Assembly (NCBI RefSeq): GCF_014898055.3
Contig: NW_023601104.1
Span: 46,001,199 to 46,065,198, forward strand
DNA from: Talpa occidentalis
Lineage: Eukaryota; Chordata; Mammalia; Eulipotyphla; Talpidae
Reading direction: 5' to 3'
DNA length: 64,000 nucleotides
Position numbers and translations under genes: made by a program. Below, in pieces: positions 44,490 through 57,530 of the stretch (positions are counted from its first letter, which is position 1; every line of letters starts with the position of its first letter). Under the pieces are notes generated by a model that saw only the letters and a program-made list of their open reading frames with translations, was not told the DNA's origin and searched no databases.

Positions 44490-44680
44490 TCAAGTGTGAC
44501 CTCTGGAACGCCTGCATCAGAATCACAGTGAAGGATGATAATTAATAAAACAAAATTCTTAGACCTTAACCAGAGAATAAATTACTCACTTGAGTTAGGG
44601 TCCAAATATATACCCTATAACAAGCTCTTCACAGCTTCTCGTGTTCACTGAAGTTTATGGAATATTGACCTTGTGGTTCG
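44490..44680 (+). mobile_element. MER5-type hAT-Charlie element
   Basis: CAAGTGTGACCTCTGGAACG, CCTGCATCAGAATCACAGTG, then TTCTTAGACCTTAACCAGAG and an eroded CACTGAAGTTTATGG follow the MER5A consensus order. Confidence 0.75.
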
Positions 44681-44798
44681 TTATTATTCTAATTTTATGC
44701 TAGAACTTGAGGTTTTTCTTTATAAGGATGCAAGCATATCATTAGCTTTTATATTACAAAGATGGTGTTTAGCTCACACATGCAATACAGCTTTTGTT

Positions 44799-44815
44799 TG
44801 TGTGTGTGTGTGTGT
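44799..44815. repeat. Short (TG)n run
   Basis: Eight to nine TG units. Confidence 0.9.
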
Positions 44816-45051
44816 CTTGGAGCAATGGAAGAAGGGAAATTAAATTATATTCAGTTATCCGCATAAATTATTTGCTCAGGGTGAAATTATCAAAAATGTA
44901 ACAAATACAATATATCCTTGGAAGGAGAAAGGGGAAAGAGGGAGAGGAAACTGATGCAGAAGACTTGGGTAGAACAGAATTGTTTCATGTGGGGTGAAAC
45001 AGAAACCCATAATGTGCATTTTGGGGATATATGTAATATAGATACCACCTG

Positions 45052-45311
45052 AAAAAAAATTCTATTTATTTATTTATTTGCACTGTGTAGAAGAACTGGG
45101 GTGAAGGCCAGAGGTGCAGGGGGTGAGAGGATTCACCAGAGACACAGTGGGAGCAGAACAGGCAGATTTACTGAAATACACTGTTGAGGGGAGCAGTGGG
45201 CGAGACAGGAGAGGTCTGCTGTGCCATGTGGGTTAGCTCTCTGGGGGGGGAGTAAACTCAGGCTGTAATGGTGATAACACTAAGACTCAACTCAGGCCAC
45301 CAGAGAGGCCC
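45052..45311 (-). mobile_element. tRNA-derived SINE (B), worn
   Basis: B-type minus copy: AATTCTATTTATTTATTTAT tail, CTGTTGAGGGGAGCAGTGGG body, head GCCACCAGAGAGGCCC. Both pol III boxes have decayed and no target-site duplication is visible, so it is an old insertion. Confidence 0.92.
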
Positions 45312-45969
45312 CATTCCCCTTTATTTAGACCAAAGTAGTTTTAATCAATTGGCAAGTTATGAAAGTGTATCTTATTTCCACAGTAACAACATGACAGGTA
45401 GGAAAATAGGTGATAGTATTGGTAAGTAGGTGATGGAAATAGGATTGAGATCATAAGATTACTTATTTCTATTTTACAGAGAATGTTAAACCTAAAGAGG
45501 GACAATGCAATACATTATAACATTGTCACAATTAAAAAAAAAAAACTAAAATATTGTTTAATATAATATACAAAAAACCTACCCTTCTCAATATGACATA
45601 CATCAAGCTTCTCTAGATTAAGAGTATCTTAATATTTTTTGACATATTTATTAGATAAGAGATGTAGTGGCATGAAAAATCTGAAAATCAAATTTGACAT
45701 ATAATGACTTACTACTGGCTACCATAAACATTTTTACCTGCACCTAACAAAAAATGAGGAATTAACACACTCACTGGAAAAAAAAAACACATAGTATTTA
45801 GGTATCACTTCTCAGTGAAAATTATGAAAAAATGCACTAACATGAGATTAATTTACAGACGTGGTAATGACACTACAAACCAATTTTGTGTTTATTTGCT
45901 GAAATACATTCAACACTATCTCTCACTTCCTTTATTCTAAACTCTAAGCCTGTTTTATAATCTAGAGTT
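45312..45969. other. Unique AT-rich sequence
   Basis: No gene or recognised repeat. Confidence 0.45.
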
Positions 45970-46110
45970 ATTGTTAAGCTTATCAAGTATTTACTATACA
46001 CTAAACACTATGTTAAGCAATGTGTGGTATGACTAACTTGATCCTCATAAAAATGTTAGTTATAATATGATTACTTTACTTACTGCTGCAGAATTGGGAA
46101 CACTTGTATC
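45970..46110 (+). mobile_element. MIR
   Basis: Sense MIR 5' half: GTATTTACTATACACTAAAC, ACTATGTTAAGCAATGTGTG, ACTTGATCCTCATAAAAATG. Confidence 0.65.
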
Positions 46111-47079
46111 AATGAATAGTCTCCCAAAAAGTAGCCTCATGGAACATTATAGGGTTGACTCTGTCCAATTAATAATTTTCATTAAAAGCAAGTGACATTT
46201 ATTCCATGAGTATATGTGGACTTAGAAACACCCTTGTTTTAACTCCTTAATGTTGAATTCCCAATTTTATTTTTGTCATTGTATCTCAAAGTCACATGTA
46301 CAATCTCTGTATTTCAGCAACTCATTTCTACCATGGGTTCCCTGGCATTTCTATTTTTCTGACTCTTCCACTATCTGTGATATAGTATTTTCTGTCCCTC
46401 TTTAGAGTATTTTACTATTCTGTGACTCATGTCTTACAAAACCCAACACAAGGTTGTCGGGAAAAGGATCTTCATTTCCTTTTATCATTTTCAGTCATCA
46501 GTTACCCCTTCCCTCTTGTCACCAAAGTCATTTTCTATTTTTCCATTTTCTGACATGTAATAGTTATTTCACACAGCTATGTAGATATGCTTTCAAACAG
46601 GAGCTCTCATACTGCTACTGAAGTATGATGGTTATTCTGTCTAATCTATACCATTGCATTGTGTATAAATCATTCCTGCTGCATAGGAATTAAAAGCCTT
46701 CTGCAATTCCTTTAAAATAAAATCTATTGCTTAACCCACATATTCATAGCTCTGATACTGGAAGAGTAATCAACCTCAAAGCAGGGTTATTTTTTGCAAT
46801 TACGGCTTTAAATTTGTAATTGTATATTCATTACAAACTCTTTATAGCTATAAGGATATCACAAAGGGAGGGAGAACTGAAATTCCCTAGATGAGTGTAT
46901 ATTAAGATATATTTGGCTGCTGTAAAAAAGTGATTTTGAAAGAATGTGGCTTAAACAAGAAAGGGGTTTATTTCTCTTTAAGCAACTAATAAGGAAAGGC
47001 AAGATGGTTTCATGGTTTTAGGGATTCTTGCTCTTTCTGACTTCTTGCTTTCCTGTAGTTTGTTCTTGTACACATGACT
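46111..47079. other. Unassigned sequence
   Basis: Positions 46910-47040 (GTGGCTTAAACAAGAAAGGG, GTTTATTTCTCTTTAAGCAA) resemble a widespread mammalian repeat that I cannot name with certainty. No gene. Confidence 0.4.
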
Positions 47080-47290
47080 AAAACGACTCTCCCACATCTT
47101 CGCCAACATTTACTATCATCTGTCTTTTTTATTCTAGTCATCTTGGTATAAAGTGGTGTCTCATCATGGTTTTGATTTGTAGTTTGCCAACTGTGTTTGT
47201 TAAATATCTGTATGTCTTGTTTGGAAAACATGTATTCAAATCTTTCATGCTTTTAATTGGGTCATTTGGTTCTTTAGTTATTGTGGATAG
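47080..47290 (-). mobile_element. Old L1 ORF2 fragment
   Basis: Inverted ORF2: CTCCCACATCTTCGCCAACA, TGGTTTTGATTTGTAGTTTG, ATCTGTATGTCTTGTTTGGA, TTTTAATTGGGTCATTTGGT. The minus frame encodes 'KKTDDSKCWRRCG', a worn form of the ORF2 Lys-Thr...Cys-Trp motif. Confidence 0.85.
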
Positions 47291-47649
47291 TAGAACCTTA
47301 TAAGATACAAATTTGCAATTATTTTCTTCAAAAAAAAAAAAAGAGACTTTCCAAAGTGTGTGTAGTCAGTGTGATGGAAAGGAGAGAAAGAAGACACATT
47401 CCCTCCTTATTGGCATTACATTCCAGAAGTTGCTCCTATCATATCTCACATTTCATAAATAATGGAACCTATCCTAAATAAGAACCTATTTCCATGGTGA
47501 TACCTAGGTACAAAAGAGGTTACAGGATGATGTTTTTAGATATATTAACTTAAGCTTGCTAAAACATCTATTAATATAGAAAAAGGAAAACTGATGTCAG
47601 AATAACTATTGGTCTCAATCAGAGAGGAAATCATGAACATTTCTATAGC
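47291..47649. other. Unique sequence
   Basis: A 13-A run lies at about 47331-47343. No gene or repeat is recognised. Confidence 0.4.
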
Positions 47650-47800
47650 TGAACCATGAGGCTTTCTTGCCTCTGTGCTTTTACTCTCTTCTTTCCTACA
47701 ATGTCTTCTACTAACCATCTCATTTGTCAAAATTTGACTCAGACTTTAAGGTCCACCTTACATTTTGTCTCTTTCCTGAAGCATTCTTGTTGTCTATTTG
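47650..47800 (+). mobile_element. L2 fragment
   Basis: Sense LINE-2: TTGCCTCTGTGCTTTTACTC, CTACAATGTCTTCTACTAAC, GACTCAGACTTTAAGGTCCA, CTTTCCTGAAGCATTC. Confidence 0.7.
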
Positions 47801-48134
47801 TCCATACAACCTGGTCATCTGAGGGCTCGGGTGAAGACTCTGATTAGTTTGGCTAAAGGGCTATAAGCTGAAGCAATGTGGATTTCCTGGCCCCTTCCCC
47901 TTTCAAGATCAATGTGGAGCTTTTTTCTGGATGAGACAACCACATGAGAGTGGAATGTTCTTCAGTTTGGACTCCTGAATGGTGATTAACTTAAGTTTGA
48001 GGTTATTTATTATTTCAATAGAGTCAACTTCTTCGGTCTTCCCAGTTAGATTTGATTGATCTCTCCATTTTGGACTAACACAGTGTGCACGCATAAGCAC
48101 ACAGAGATTTTGTACTGTCACATTATACTTTTTT

Positions 48135-48405
48135 TTTAAAAAAATCTTTTTTTTTTAAAATTTGATTATACAAGCACTGGGTACAGTCAGAAGCACAGGA
48201 GGGTGAGAGAACTCACCAGAGCCAGGGGGGAGAGCAGAGCAGGCAGACTGATGAGGTACACTGCTGAGGGGAGCAGTGGGCGGCAGGAGAGGTCTGCGCA
48301 CCATGTGGGACCCTCATCTGGCAGCCGGGGATCGAACCGGCACTGCAGAGGCTGTGGGCAGCTTCACAACCCAGTGCTCAACCGCTGTGCCACCGGGGAA
48401 GCCCC
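48135..48405 (-). mobile_element. tRNA-derived SINE (A)
   Basis: Full-length A minus copy with intact reversed B box (GGGATCGAACC). The flanks CTGTCACATTATACTTTTTT (48115-48134) and CTGTCATATTATACTTTTTT (48406-48425) form a 20-bp duplication with one mismatch, the longest in the window. Confidence 0.97.
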
Positions 48406-48426
48406 CTGTCATATTATACTTTTTTG

Positions 48427-48784
48427 TCTGTATGTTTCTGGTTTTCTGGGAGGCAATAGGTTCCTCAATAGTATCTGGTATACAACAGAACCCAACAAAG
48501 GGTGACTGTCTAATTTCTTAAAATTTAAAGAGAAAGAGGGGAGTAACAGAGAAGATGAGATTTAGATTGAATATAGGAGCATTCTATGTAGCAAATTTGA
48601 CATGATGTAATAATTTAAATGACTATATTACCCTAAAAGATAACATTCCTGTTAAATGACCTCTGCATATCTTTTTGGCAACTTGTAGCCAAGGTTATCT
48701 GTCTTTTATTTTTGACAAGCTAAAATATTTATATGTTTGCATTTTTATTGCTCATTGGCAATTATTGGCAGTAAGTGCTTTTAT
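48427..48784. other. Unique sequence
   Basis: Nothing recognised. Confidence 0.45.
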
Positions 48785-48850
48785 TTATTTTATTTTATTC
48801 AGGTAACGCTGGTTTACAATGTTCTGTGTGATTCAGAGGTAAAAGCTCAT
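48785..48850 (-). mobile_element. L1 3' end stub
   Basis: T-rich start, then CAGGTAACGCTGGTTTACAA and GTGTGATTCAGAGGTAAAAG, homologous to the L1 end at 3745-3800 in this window. Confidence 0.6.
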
Positions 48851-49114
48851 AGCTTTTCAGATATATGCAGCCATTCAGTTCTTAATGCAGTAATTGCTTC
48901 TTTCATAAACTGCAAAATTGCTTTTGTGTTGAAGGACTGTAATAAAATTTATCAGTCTGTTTAGTGCTATAAATTTTACTATATAACATATCCTAAAATG
49001 ATAGTTATTTGTAAGAAGAGCACATGATATAATATTGAATAAAATTAGTATATTTTGCACTATTAGTATACACAAATTAGTATACTTTGTAAAATTAGTA
49101 TACCTCCTACTTAG

Positions 49115-49190
49115 CATGATTCAATGACTTAGTGATTATCATGAACCCCATTTCACAGATTAGGGAAATGAGGGGATTTTAATGCTGTGA
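49115..49190 (+). mobile_element. MIR core fragment
   Basis: GAACCCCATTTCACAGATTA, GGGAAATGAGGGGATTTTAA. Confidence 0.5.
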
Positions 49191-52100
49191 CATAAATGTC
49201 CACATTTTGTAAAATTACTTATTTCATGCAAAAATATATAAAAATTATTATATTCTAATATTCAATTTTTAAATTCCTCTGAGTACTGAATATATTTCCA
49301 TTATTCACTTACTTTTTCTGTATAAATAATAACAAAAATTAATTTATTTTGATTCATCATTTGGACTCAGTTCAGAACTACTTTCTAAAAGAGCAACATT
49401 TACAATGAAAAGTACAGGACTACCAATGGAAAGGGTTATGCTTAAATTGTCTATCACCCTGAAGTAGTTACTCAAGGGTAGAGAGTTCAAAGAAGTAAGC
49501 CAAGAAGTTAAAATGATCGTTTTTACAGACATTTAAAAAGAGCAAAGACATATAGATTAGATCAAAATTTGCCTGACTTTATCCACTCCCCATACATAAG
49601 CGGGCTCTGTAACTTGTATTTACATAGATAATATAGTAGGAAAGCCTCAGTGCAAGTTGATACTTTATCAGCAACAACACAGTTGTTTAAGGCTAAATTT
49701 AAATGAAAAAAATTTGGAGCTGCTTTTCAATCAGTCAGAGAAACCATTTTAAGCAACTGAGATATAATTACTTAAACGTAAGATTGAAAAAAAATGAGAT
49801 AAATTAGATTTCATCTTGTTTCTTTTCCATTTTCATTTTATGTGACATAAGAATTGGCCTTCATCATTATCTACATGTATCATTTTTATTGTATGACCAT
49901 AATACAGGGTGTTGAAAAAATATTTTCCAGTATTTCCTCAGAAAGGGAAAAAAGGAGTTTCTTCTAGTCAGTCCAAGATTTATAGTTGCTGAAGGTAGCA
50001 GGGATTGCTTGCTCATATTTTAGGGAAGAATTTGGCTTCCTGCCATAAAAGTTCAAGTGACCACTTAAGATTTCTCATAGAGAACTACTGTATGCAAACA
50101 CATGAGCTGTGGATTGATTCTTAGTTAATTGCCAGACCACCAGCTTTACCAGTGCCATTAGCTGCAATACAATCTTGAACAATGTGCCAAACCATCATGT
50201 TTTTGCCTTCTGATAACTCTGGTATGTTTCAGACCATCTACGGAAGATTCAACAGTAGTACATATAATTTCACACTTACATGTCAGGTTGATGGAAGAAG
50301 TGGGCATGCTACAATGCTTTCAGAGTCACAATTCAAGTGAAAAATCCAACAGCATATTAAGTTCATGGATGAACAATGGAAACATGAAAGCCATAATTTC
50401 AAGTTTTATTTTTGCAGGTATTGGCACAAGACACCAAATTACTAAGTCTAGCACAACACAATGTGAACACATGAGAGGCTTACATAGGGGTAAGAAAGCG
50501 TTGTGGAGTTTGGAAGTATGAGAAAGCTGTGGAATACTTTAATAATAGCAAATTTTGTGAAACATAAACTGAAAAATTGTTTTGAAAACACCTCCACCTA
50601 CTTTTCTATATGTATCTAGCTGTCACATAAATGTGCCAGTGCTGACATACAGAAATAATGAGGTAGCAGCCAGATACTCGTTAGCTTTGGTTGCTTATTG
50701 CTTGTGCATATGAGAGCTAATAATCCAAGGAAAAAATGCATCGTTTGCCCATGAGATTTCCTGGGTAAAGGAGGTGGCAATGGACTTTTGGAAATAATAC
50801 CCTGTCCCAAAGTTGTTTTCTTTACATTCCAATCTAGTTAAGTTTACAAATCATTTCTCTTATGATGTCAGCAGTGAAGAGAGGAAGTGTGTCACTGATG
50901 TGAAAATATTCCTACACTTTTAGAGGACACAATGGCAGGCATATTTGCGATAGCAAACAGAACCAAAAATCTACTGAAGAAATATAGTTGGCAGACTTTA
51001 AAGCACTGATCATAGGTCAGAAGACAATGATCTCAGTAAGGACTTATGGTCAACAACCACGGTAAACCTGGTTATTTGTTTACTTTGGTTACTTTCTCTC
51101 GGGCTTAGAGATCAGGTAAGGAAAAAAGGACATGAAGGTCCATAAAGGACATAAAGACACCAGATTGGATGGAGTTAGGTGAGCAGTAAGATGTGACACT
51201 AGATTAACTGAAAGTTCTGATGTTTGTGAGACCTCAGTTAATTCAAGTTTTCTGCAATTGTTTATGCTGACTTCATATGCTCCTGAATCTTCATTCCAGA
51301 GATCTGTTTTCTTTTCAATTCTTTCTTCACAGGAGCTCCATGGTTTCTGCGGGAATTCTCTCCTTCCTTTTTTCATTTATAGATACCTCTAAGCCCACCA
51401 TAATAAATAACGTAATATGCTTGGCTACTGAGTTGATAAGAAAGCAAAGGTTATTTCTTCTGATTTCTATTATGTTGGTATAGCTTAATAATGGACCTCT
51501 ACATATACCTTTGCTCCCTGTTTGGGGAACTGATTTCACAATTTCAAATTAGGGTGGGTAAGGTGGTGGTAGGGTGGTGGGGATGGGAGAGTTATCTTAC
51601 TTGCTGTTGATAAAGATTCGTTGGTATTGCAGTCACATCATTTAGTGGACTGCACTACTCAGATTCTTTCCAGAAAAGTATGATATAGATGATCATTCTA
51701 TTACAAGGATAGCCAGAGACATGCAAATGCCAAACTTCTTGCTTAGACTTATGAATTTTCAGTTCAATATTTTCCAGGTCAGAGACCTTATGAAAATAGG
51801 AAGCCCCAATACCCACTTGGAATATGAATAAGCACCTGTGAAAGTCCTGTGAATTATTTCTCCATTGTCTCTAATCAAAACATTGTTTTGTAAGAGCTAG
51901 TTGATAGTCAAGTAGTCTTTTAAATGATATTATTTAAATCAAGGAAGTTAACTTGGAAAGCCTGTATCGTAACACTATTGAGGTGATTAATAGTATTATA
52001 GATCTGCTTTATCAAAATTCACTTCTTAGACAAAGTGCTATTCATATAATATCTCTTTTCATTTTCAACAAGTGCTTTAACATAGAAAGAAAAGAGTTCC

Positions 52101-52565
52101 TGACACATCAGATTCTCAAATGGCATGATTTTTTGGTTGGGCTTTTAGATTCCATTAATAAAAATCCATACCTAGTAGATGATAGAATCACAGCATATAA
52201 TCTAAAAACAAAACTTTCTTGAAATTATGAGTTTTTATTTGTATAAATAAAGTAAAATAATATATTTTGTATTAATAATAAAGAAAAATTCTGATGGCAT
52301 TCATGAAGGACATGTAATTAGACCCAAAATTACATCTACTTAATTTAATTCCATTACAAATAGGTATATTTCTATAACATAATTCAATTAAGCTAAAATA
52401 TGTTAACAGCTTTGTTTCCAGCTCCATGTAGACTTCCAGATTAAATATGGAAATTCACTTAAATTAGAATTTCAGGGAAAATTCTTTTGTTTTTTGCCCG
52501 AGTATGTATTATGGACAATATATGGCCCATATTGCAGGATAAACACTTCTACTAAAACCAAAATA
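49191..52565. other. Long repeat-poor stretch, unassigned
   Basis: I recognise no transposon or gene across 3.3 kb. Positions 50060-50580 have even composition and a 77-codon opening (50288-50521) with no family match. Positions 51953-52222 open for 89 codons ('SLYRNTIEVINSIIDLLY'), hydrophobic and AT-driven. Positions 51551-51590 are GGTGGT-rich. It may contain ancient repeats too decayed to see. Confidence 0.4.
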
Positions 52566-52849
52566 GGGCCTCCTTGGGGGTGCAAGGGGTTAAGACGCAA
52601 CCTATGAAGCTGTCCGCAGCCTCTGCAGCACATCTGGCCCTGATCCCAGCCCCGGCTGGCCAGGGAGCAACCTACATGGTGCAGCAGACCTCTTCTGACT
52701 CGCCCACTGCTCCCCTCAGCATTGTACTTCGGTCAATCTGCCTGTTCTGTTCTCCACTCTGTCTCTGGTGAATCCTCTCACCCCCACACCTCTGGCCTAT
52801 ACCCCAGCTCTTGTATGCATTAAACAAATAAATAAATAAATCTTTAAAA
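52566..52849 (+). mobile_element. tRNA-derived SINE (B)
   Basis: B-type copy: head GGGCCTCCTTGGGGGTGCAA, TTAAGACGCAACCTATGAAG, CTCAGCATTGTACTTCGGTC and the tail CTCTTGTATGCATTAAACAA. The B box has been disrupted by a small insertion (CATCTGGCCCTGATCCC). No clear target-site duplication. Confidence 0.93.
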
Positions 52850-53324
52850 GAAGTTTCAATTTAAAAAAAATCAATGTTTAGCTTTCATTCAAAATTTTAT
52901 TGAGTGTGCTGCATTTTATTTGTTAAATCTGGCTACTCTAGCTAGTCCATCATTAATTTACTCCAGTGGATAACTCCTATATTTGAGAACACTGTTTATA
53001 GGTTCAGAGTAGAAAAATATTTCATATTCATTCTAAAAAGGAAATCTATAGAATGAATGTCAAAGGTGAGACTTTTGAGTCCTTTCAAAAAGTGGAGATT
53101 TCCAAAGGCAACTAATATAAGATTAGAATGCCAGCCTTTACAGTAAATTTATCAAATTATTTTAGAGTTTAATTTATTAATAGTGGCAGAAGAGGTTCAG
53201 GTAAAAGTGAAGGGGAAGGAATTAGTAAAATAGGGAATCAACAATCTTAAAGAGAGACAGGAATAAACAAAGGAACCATAATAACTGTAGATTAATATAT
53301 GACTTTGAAACTCACTTTCCAGCT
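52850..53324. other. Unique AT-rich sequence
   Basis: Nothing recognised. Confidence 0.45.
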
Positions 53325-53830
53325 TTACTTATATAGTGCTTACTATATTCTAGACATTGTCATAAATGTTTATCAGACATTGGCTCTTTGATCTTCAAAA
53401 CAAGATTGTGAATAGATACTATTTTTAGCTCCATTTTACATATGAGAAAAGTAAAGCAAGGAAAGGTTATGAAAATGGCATAGGGCCTCCCTGGTGGCAC
53501 AGGGGATTAAGTTTCAGCATTTATGAAGCTATCTGCAGCCACTGCAGCATGAGTTTGATCCCCGCCAGGGAGCTAACCCGCATGGCACAGCAGACCTCTC
53601 CTGTCTCACCCACTGCTTCCCTCAGCAGTGTATTTCAGTCAATCAGCCTGTTCTATTTCCCACTCTGTCTCTGGTGAATCCTCTCATACCCCGCACCTCT
53701 GGCCTGTACCCCAGTTCTTGTATGCATAAATAAATATTCAAAAAAAAGAAAATTGCATAATGTTACACAGCAAGTAATGGTGGATCAGGGATTTGAAACT
53801 CACTAGTATGTGTCTGTTGTCTTCAAACCA
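53325..53830 (+). mobile_element. MIR split by a SINE
   Basis: 5' part 53325-53482: ATAGTGCTTACTATATTCTA, TTGTGAATAGATACTATTTT, GCTCCATTTTACATATGAGA. 3' part 53748-53830: GTTACACAGCAAGTAATGGT, GGATCAGGGATTTGAAACTC. The SINE between them is flanked by a duplication of MIR sequence. Confidence 0.85.
53483..53747 (+). mobile_element. tRNA-derived SINE (B) inside a MIR
   Basis: B-type copy with head GGGCCTCCCTGGTGGCACAG and B box GTTTGATCCCCG. The flanks GAAAATGGCATA (53471-53482) and GAAAATTGCATA (53748-53759) differ at one base. Confidence 0.96.
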
Positions 53831-55137
53831 AACTACTATTAATTTTATTTTTATGCATAATATACTGTAGCTGAAATCAGAAATTAATATCTACACTGAT
53901 GTGCCTATTAAAGTACTGGTGCTAGAAAAAAAAGGACAATGTGAATCTATTAAAAATGGGGAACATTTTTCATGTTAACTAATGAAAACCATTTGAATAG
54001 TGCTTTTTTGACGATAACACCAAAATGTAAAATAAATGAAATGAAAAATAAATTTACTTTGCCTCAAAACAAGAAAATTAAATTTATATTATCAACAATA
54101 CACTCTGAATCTGTGAATTTAGGGGGTAGGTTTGGGGCATAATTTTTCAACCAATTTATAAAAGACATGTGGCAACCTTTAATTATATTTCTTATTTTTA
54201 AACTTTTCCAGTGTAATCTTGGTGAATGTAAGAGTTGAGAGATATGCAATTAAATATTAATTCATTCACCTTCCGAAGATCTTGTCTTAGATTTTTGGTT
54301 TTCAAATAACTCTCTTAGGAAGCACCTGCTGAATGATTATCCTTGTTGATTTGCTTTTCAGGTTCTGACTGGTCTAACTCTGAAATTCTCTCCTTTATCA
54401 AAGGCTTTGTGATGTGATTTCTCAGGCAATTATTCAAATTCACTTTTTATTATTGTCATATAGTTCTGAATCTATTGCAACATTAATAATCTTACTTTGT
54501 AATCAGTTTTGACTATTTTAAAATTTTATTGTCAACTGTGCAAGATCAAACAACCATGTAAAGCCTGACCAACTCCTGATGCAATGGACAGAGAGAAAGA
54601 GCCGTAACTTGGAAAAGATGCTTGAATGGTTATTAGTTTTGTAAATGGTCAATTCACTAGAAAATATTTTCATATTTTGATAGTTTTGTCTCCCTAGGTA
54701 ATGATTTTCAGATAAATCCCTCTCAGTTAATCAGGCTGACATATTTGGAATTAATTAAGATGTTAGTTATCATTCACAAAATTCTCTCACATGGATAGAA
54801 GTTGTCATTAACAATTTTTGTACTAGTGAAAAGAACAGCTAAATGTTCTGTATTATTTTGGTAATGCAAGGAATTTCCGAATTCTTAGGTCTGAGCCTTA
54901 ATTTATTAAACTGTGTCAGCTACTTTAAAATTTAATCAGCAGTGTATCCAGTTAAAATAATTGTGAATTGAAAATTGCACTGAATATATTTTAGTTATAA
55001 ACACTTATTCATATTTAGTATGTAATTTAATGGGAAATTATTTTTATCTTGCAAATTTTTAATGTTTTTTTATAAGTGTAAATCAGATACCAGAGTCATG
55101 CCAGAGCTTTCTGAAAGGATCTGGAAGCTAGTTAGTC
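53831..55137. other. Unique AT-rich sequence
   Basis: No gene or named element is recognised. Confidence 0.45.
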
Positions 55138-55153
55138 TAAAAGCCTTTTCTCT

Positions 55154-55751
55154 AGGAACTTCTCCTGCACTGTTGGTGGGAGTGTAAACTGGTCCAACCA
55201 CTATGGAGAGCTGTGTGGAGATTTCTGGACCTACTAAACATAGAGCTTCCATATGATCCAGCAATTCCACTCCTAGGTATTTACCCAAAGGACACAGAAA
55301 CATCAATTCCAAAGAGCACCTGCACCCCTATGTTTATAGCAGCACTGTTTACAATAGCTAAGCTTTGAAAACAACCCAAATGCCCAAAAATAGATGACTG
55401 GATTAAGAGATGTGATGCATATACACCATGGAATATTACTCCGCATTCAAAAAAGATAATCACATGCAATTTGCAGCAACATGGATGGAACTGGAAGGGA
55501 TCATGCTCAGCGAAATAAGCCAGAAAGAAAAAGAAAAATATCGGATGGTCTCACTCATAGCAGGAATCTAGAAAGCGTAAATAAGGGACCAGGAAAAAGA
55601 ATAACTATAAGAAAGTGAAAATCAAAATCAACAAACTATGAACCAGAGACACTCTATGGGGCGTGGGGGGGTGAGGAGGGGAGGGATTGGGGTCAAAATA
55701 AGGGGGTTGCAATTGTATGGGGAATATAAAAATAAAATTTATTAAACAAAA
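55154..55751 (+). mobile_element. Young 5'-truncated L1
   Basis: The last roughly 300 bp of ORF2 and the 3' UTR in sense, starting AGGAACTTCTCCTGCACTGT. The frame encodes the ORF2 end, but the Trp of 'KLWKQPK' is a TGA stop at about 55365, and a one-base loss follows. The exact 16-bp duplication TAAAAGCCTTTTCTCT (55138-55153 and 55752-55767) shows the truncation occurred at insertion. Its 3' UTR closely matches the L1 at 36753-37088. Confidence 0.95.
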
Positions 55752-55767
55752 TAAAAGCCTTTTCTCT

Positions 55768-57339
55768 GCTTTTCTAGTTCAATCAATGAATAATAATAAA
55801 AAAATCCTAAAATCTAATTGCTGCCTTAGTTTGAATAGGTGCTTGTCTTTCTACTAAATATCATACACATATTTCTGCCTTTACTGTATGTTCATTTTCT
55901 TCTTTCTGCCACGTTTCCTCTTTCCTTCCCTCCTGTTCTTTCTCATCTATCATTTCCCTTCTGATAATGACTTTTATATTGTCCTCCATTCATATAAAAT
56001 TTATGCTTCTTTCACAGATAATCAGTTCCAGTCATACTCCCTTTATATTAATAGTTTTCCCCTAGATATTTTTAATGAATTTATTAATTGTTGATAAATG
56101 TTGATCCTATCAAAATTTACCATATATTTTATTATAGAAAGTAAATCTAAGATGTGAAGAAAATAAGGTATTTTGATGAATAAAAAAACATTTAAGACTC
56201 AATCTTAAAGTTAGGAACAATATAGTTCTAACTTTCACCTACTTGTAAAATACTCACATACCAAAAAGAGGAGATAGTCAATTTCCTTTTTATAAGAGAA
56301 CCTTATCTCGAGAAGATGGATGATTATGGACTGTGAGTTTGGATTCAACTCTGTTCTCAAGCTGATTTCATGCAGTTCAAAATAAAGTCTCTTGATAGCC
56401 TCTCAAAGCTCAGGAAAGTGCAGTTCACAATATTGAGACTAAATGTCATTACATCTCCTTTGTTGCTTTTGCTTGAGAGAGACTGCAATCCCTCTTTAGT
56501 GTTTGAGGAAACTCTAATCCATGTGGTTCTTTCTGCATGCAATTTCAGGGTTACCTTGGACCTCTAACTCTTCTACCTTACTTGCAAACTAGTCGATGGC
56601 ACATTTCAAGACAGTAAACTTGGTTGCAAACTCACTATGAATTCAAATAGTCCCCTTGAATTGTCCTAAGCAAGAGAACAGATGCTGGCTGCATTTATGC
56701 TAGCTGAATCCAATTGCTCCCAAATTGCCCCAGCTCAGTCTCATACTCTAGGACAGCATTCATATTTGGACTACAAGAATTACTTTCTGTAGACTCAACA
56801 TTTGACTTTGTATACCTGTGTTTCATGATTAATTTACCTGTAGGTTCCAATTATCTGTGATTAGGTATATGACCTAAGTAAATTATAAATGAATGAACTT
56901 ATTCATATTCACCCTCAATATTATTTTCAGCTGACATAGCACTTCAGTTTGAAAGGTTAAGATTTCCTTTTGATTGCATGGGGAATATTGCATGAGAAGT
57001 AGGTGTAATTCTTGTTACCATGCCTGCTGTTAGAGTTGACCAATTTCAGTGACTTTGGAGTTCAAATCTCTTAGTAGCTTCTGTTAGAACATGAAAATCT
57101 CTTCAAGAATCTCATAAATATAGAGAGTATGAGAATGAAAAACCTTGAGAGTTATTTTAAATTAGTAAAAATTTAAGAGGGCTGTATACCATAAATTAAG
57201 AGACTGAAGGAAAATATCACAATTATAAGCAATTAGACTTCAGAAATTGTTCATTTTGATACTATTTTGACATAATTGGGTGTCAGCTATTTGAGCTTTC
57301 AACAGATTCCTGTGAGGTAAGGGACTACATAGTCTGTTG
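55768..57339. other. Unique sequence
   Basis: No gene or named element. A pyrimidine-rich stretch lies at 55890-55960. Confidence 0.45.
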
Positions 57340-57530
57340 AGTACAACCCTTGTGCTAAGTATTTACATATTCCTTCCTAATAACTCTATGAGATACTTGT
57401 TTAAATGTCTATTCTAGAAATAAACAAATTGATGCCAAGAGAGTTCAGGTGACTTTTCCAGGGTCACAGAGCTCTTAAGCAGTAAAGCTGTGCTGGAATT
57501 CTGATTGTGGAAGTGCATTGTCTGCTATAC
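57340..57530 (+). mobile_element. MIR
   Basis: Sense MIR: CTTGTGCTAAGTATTTACAT, CCTAATAACTCTATGAGATA, TCCAGGGTCACAGAGCTCTT, AAGCTGTGCTGGAATTCTGA in order. Confidence 0.85.
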
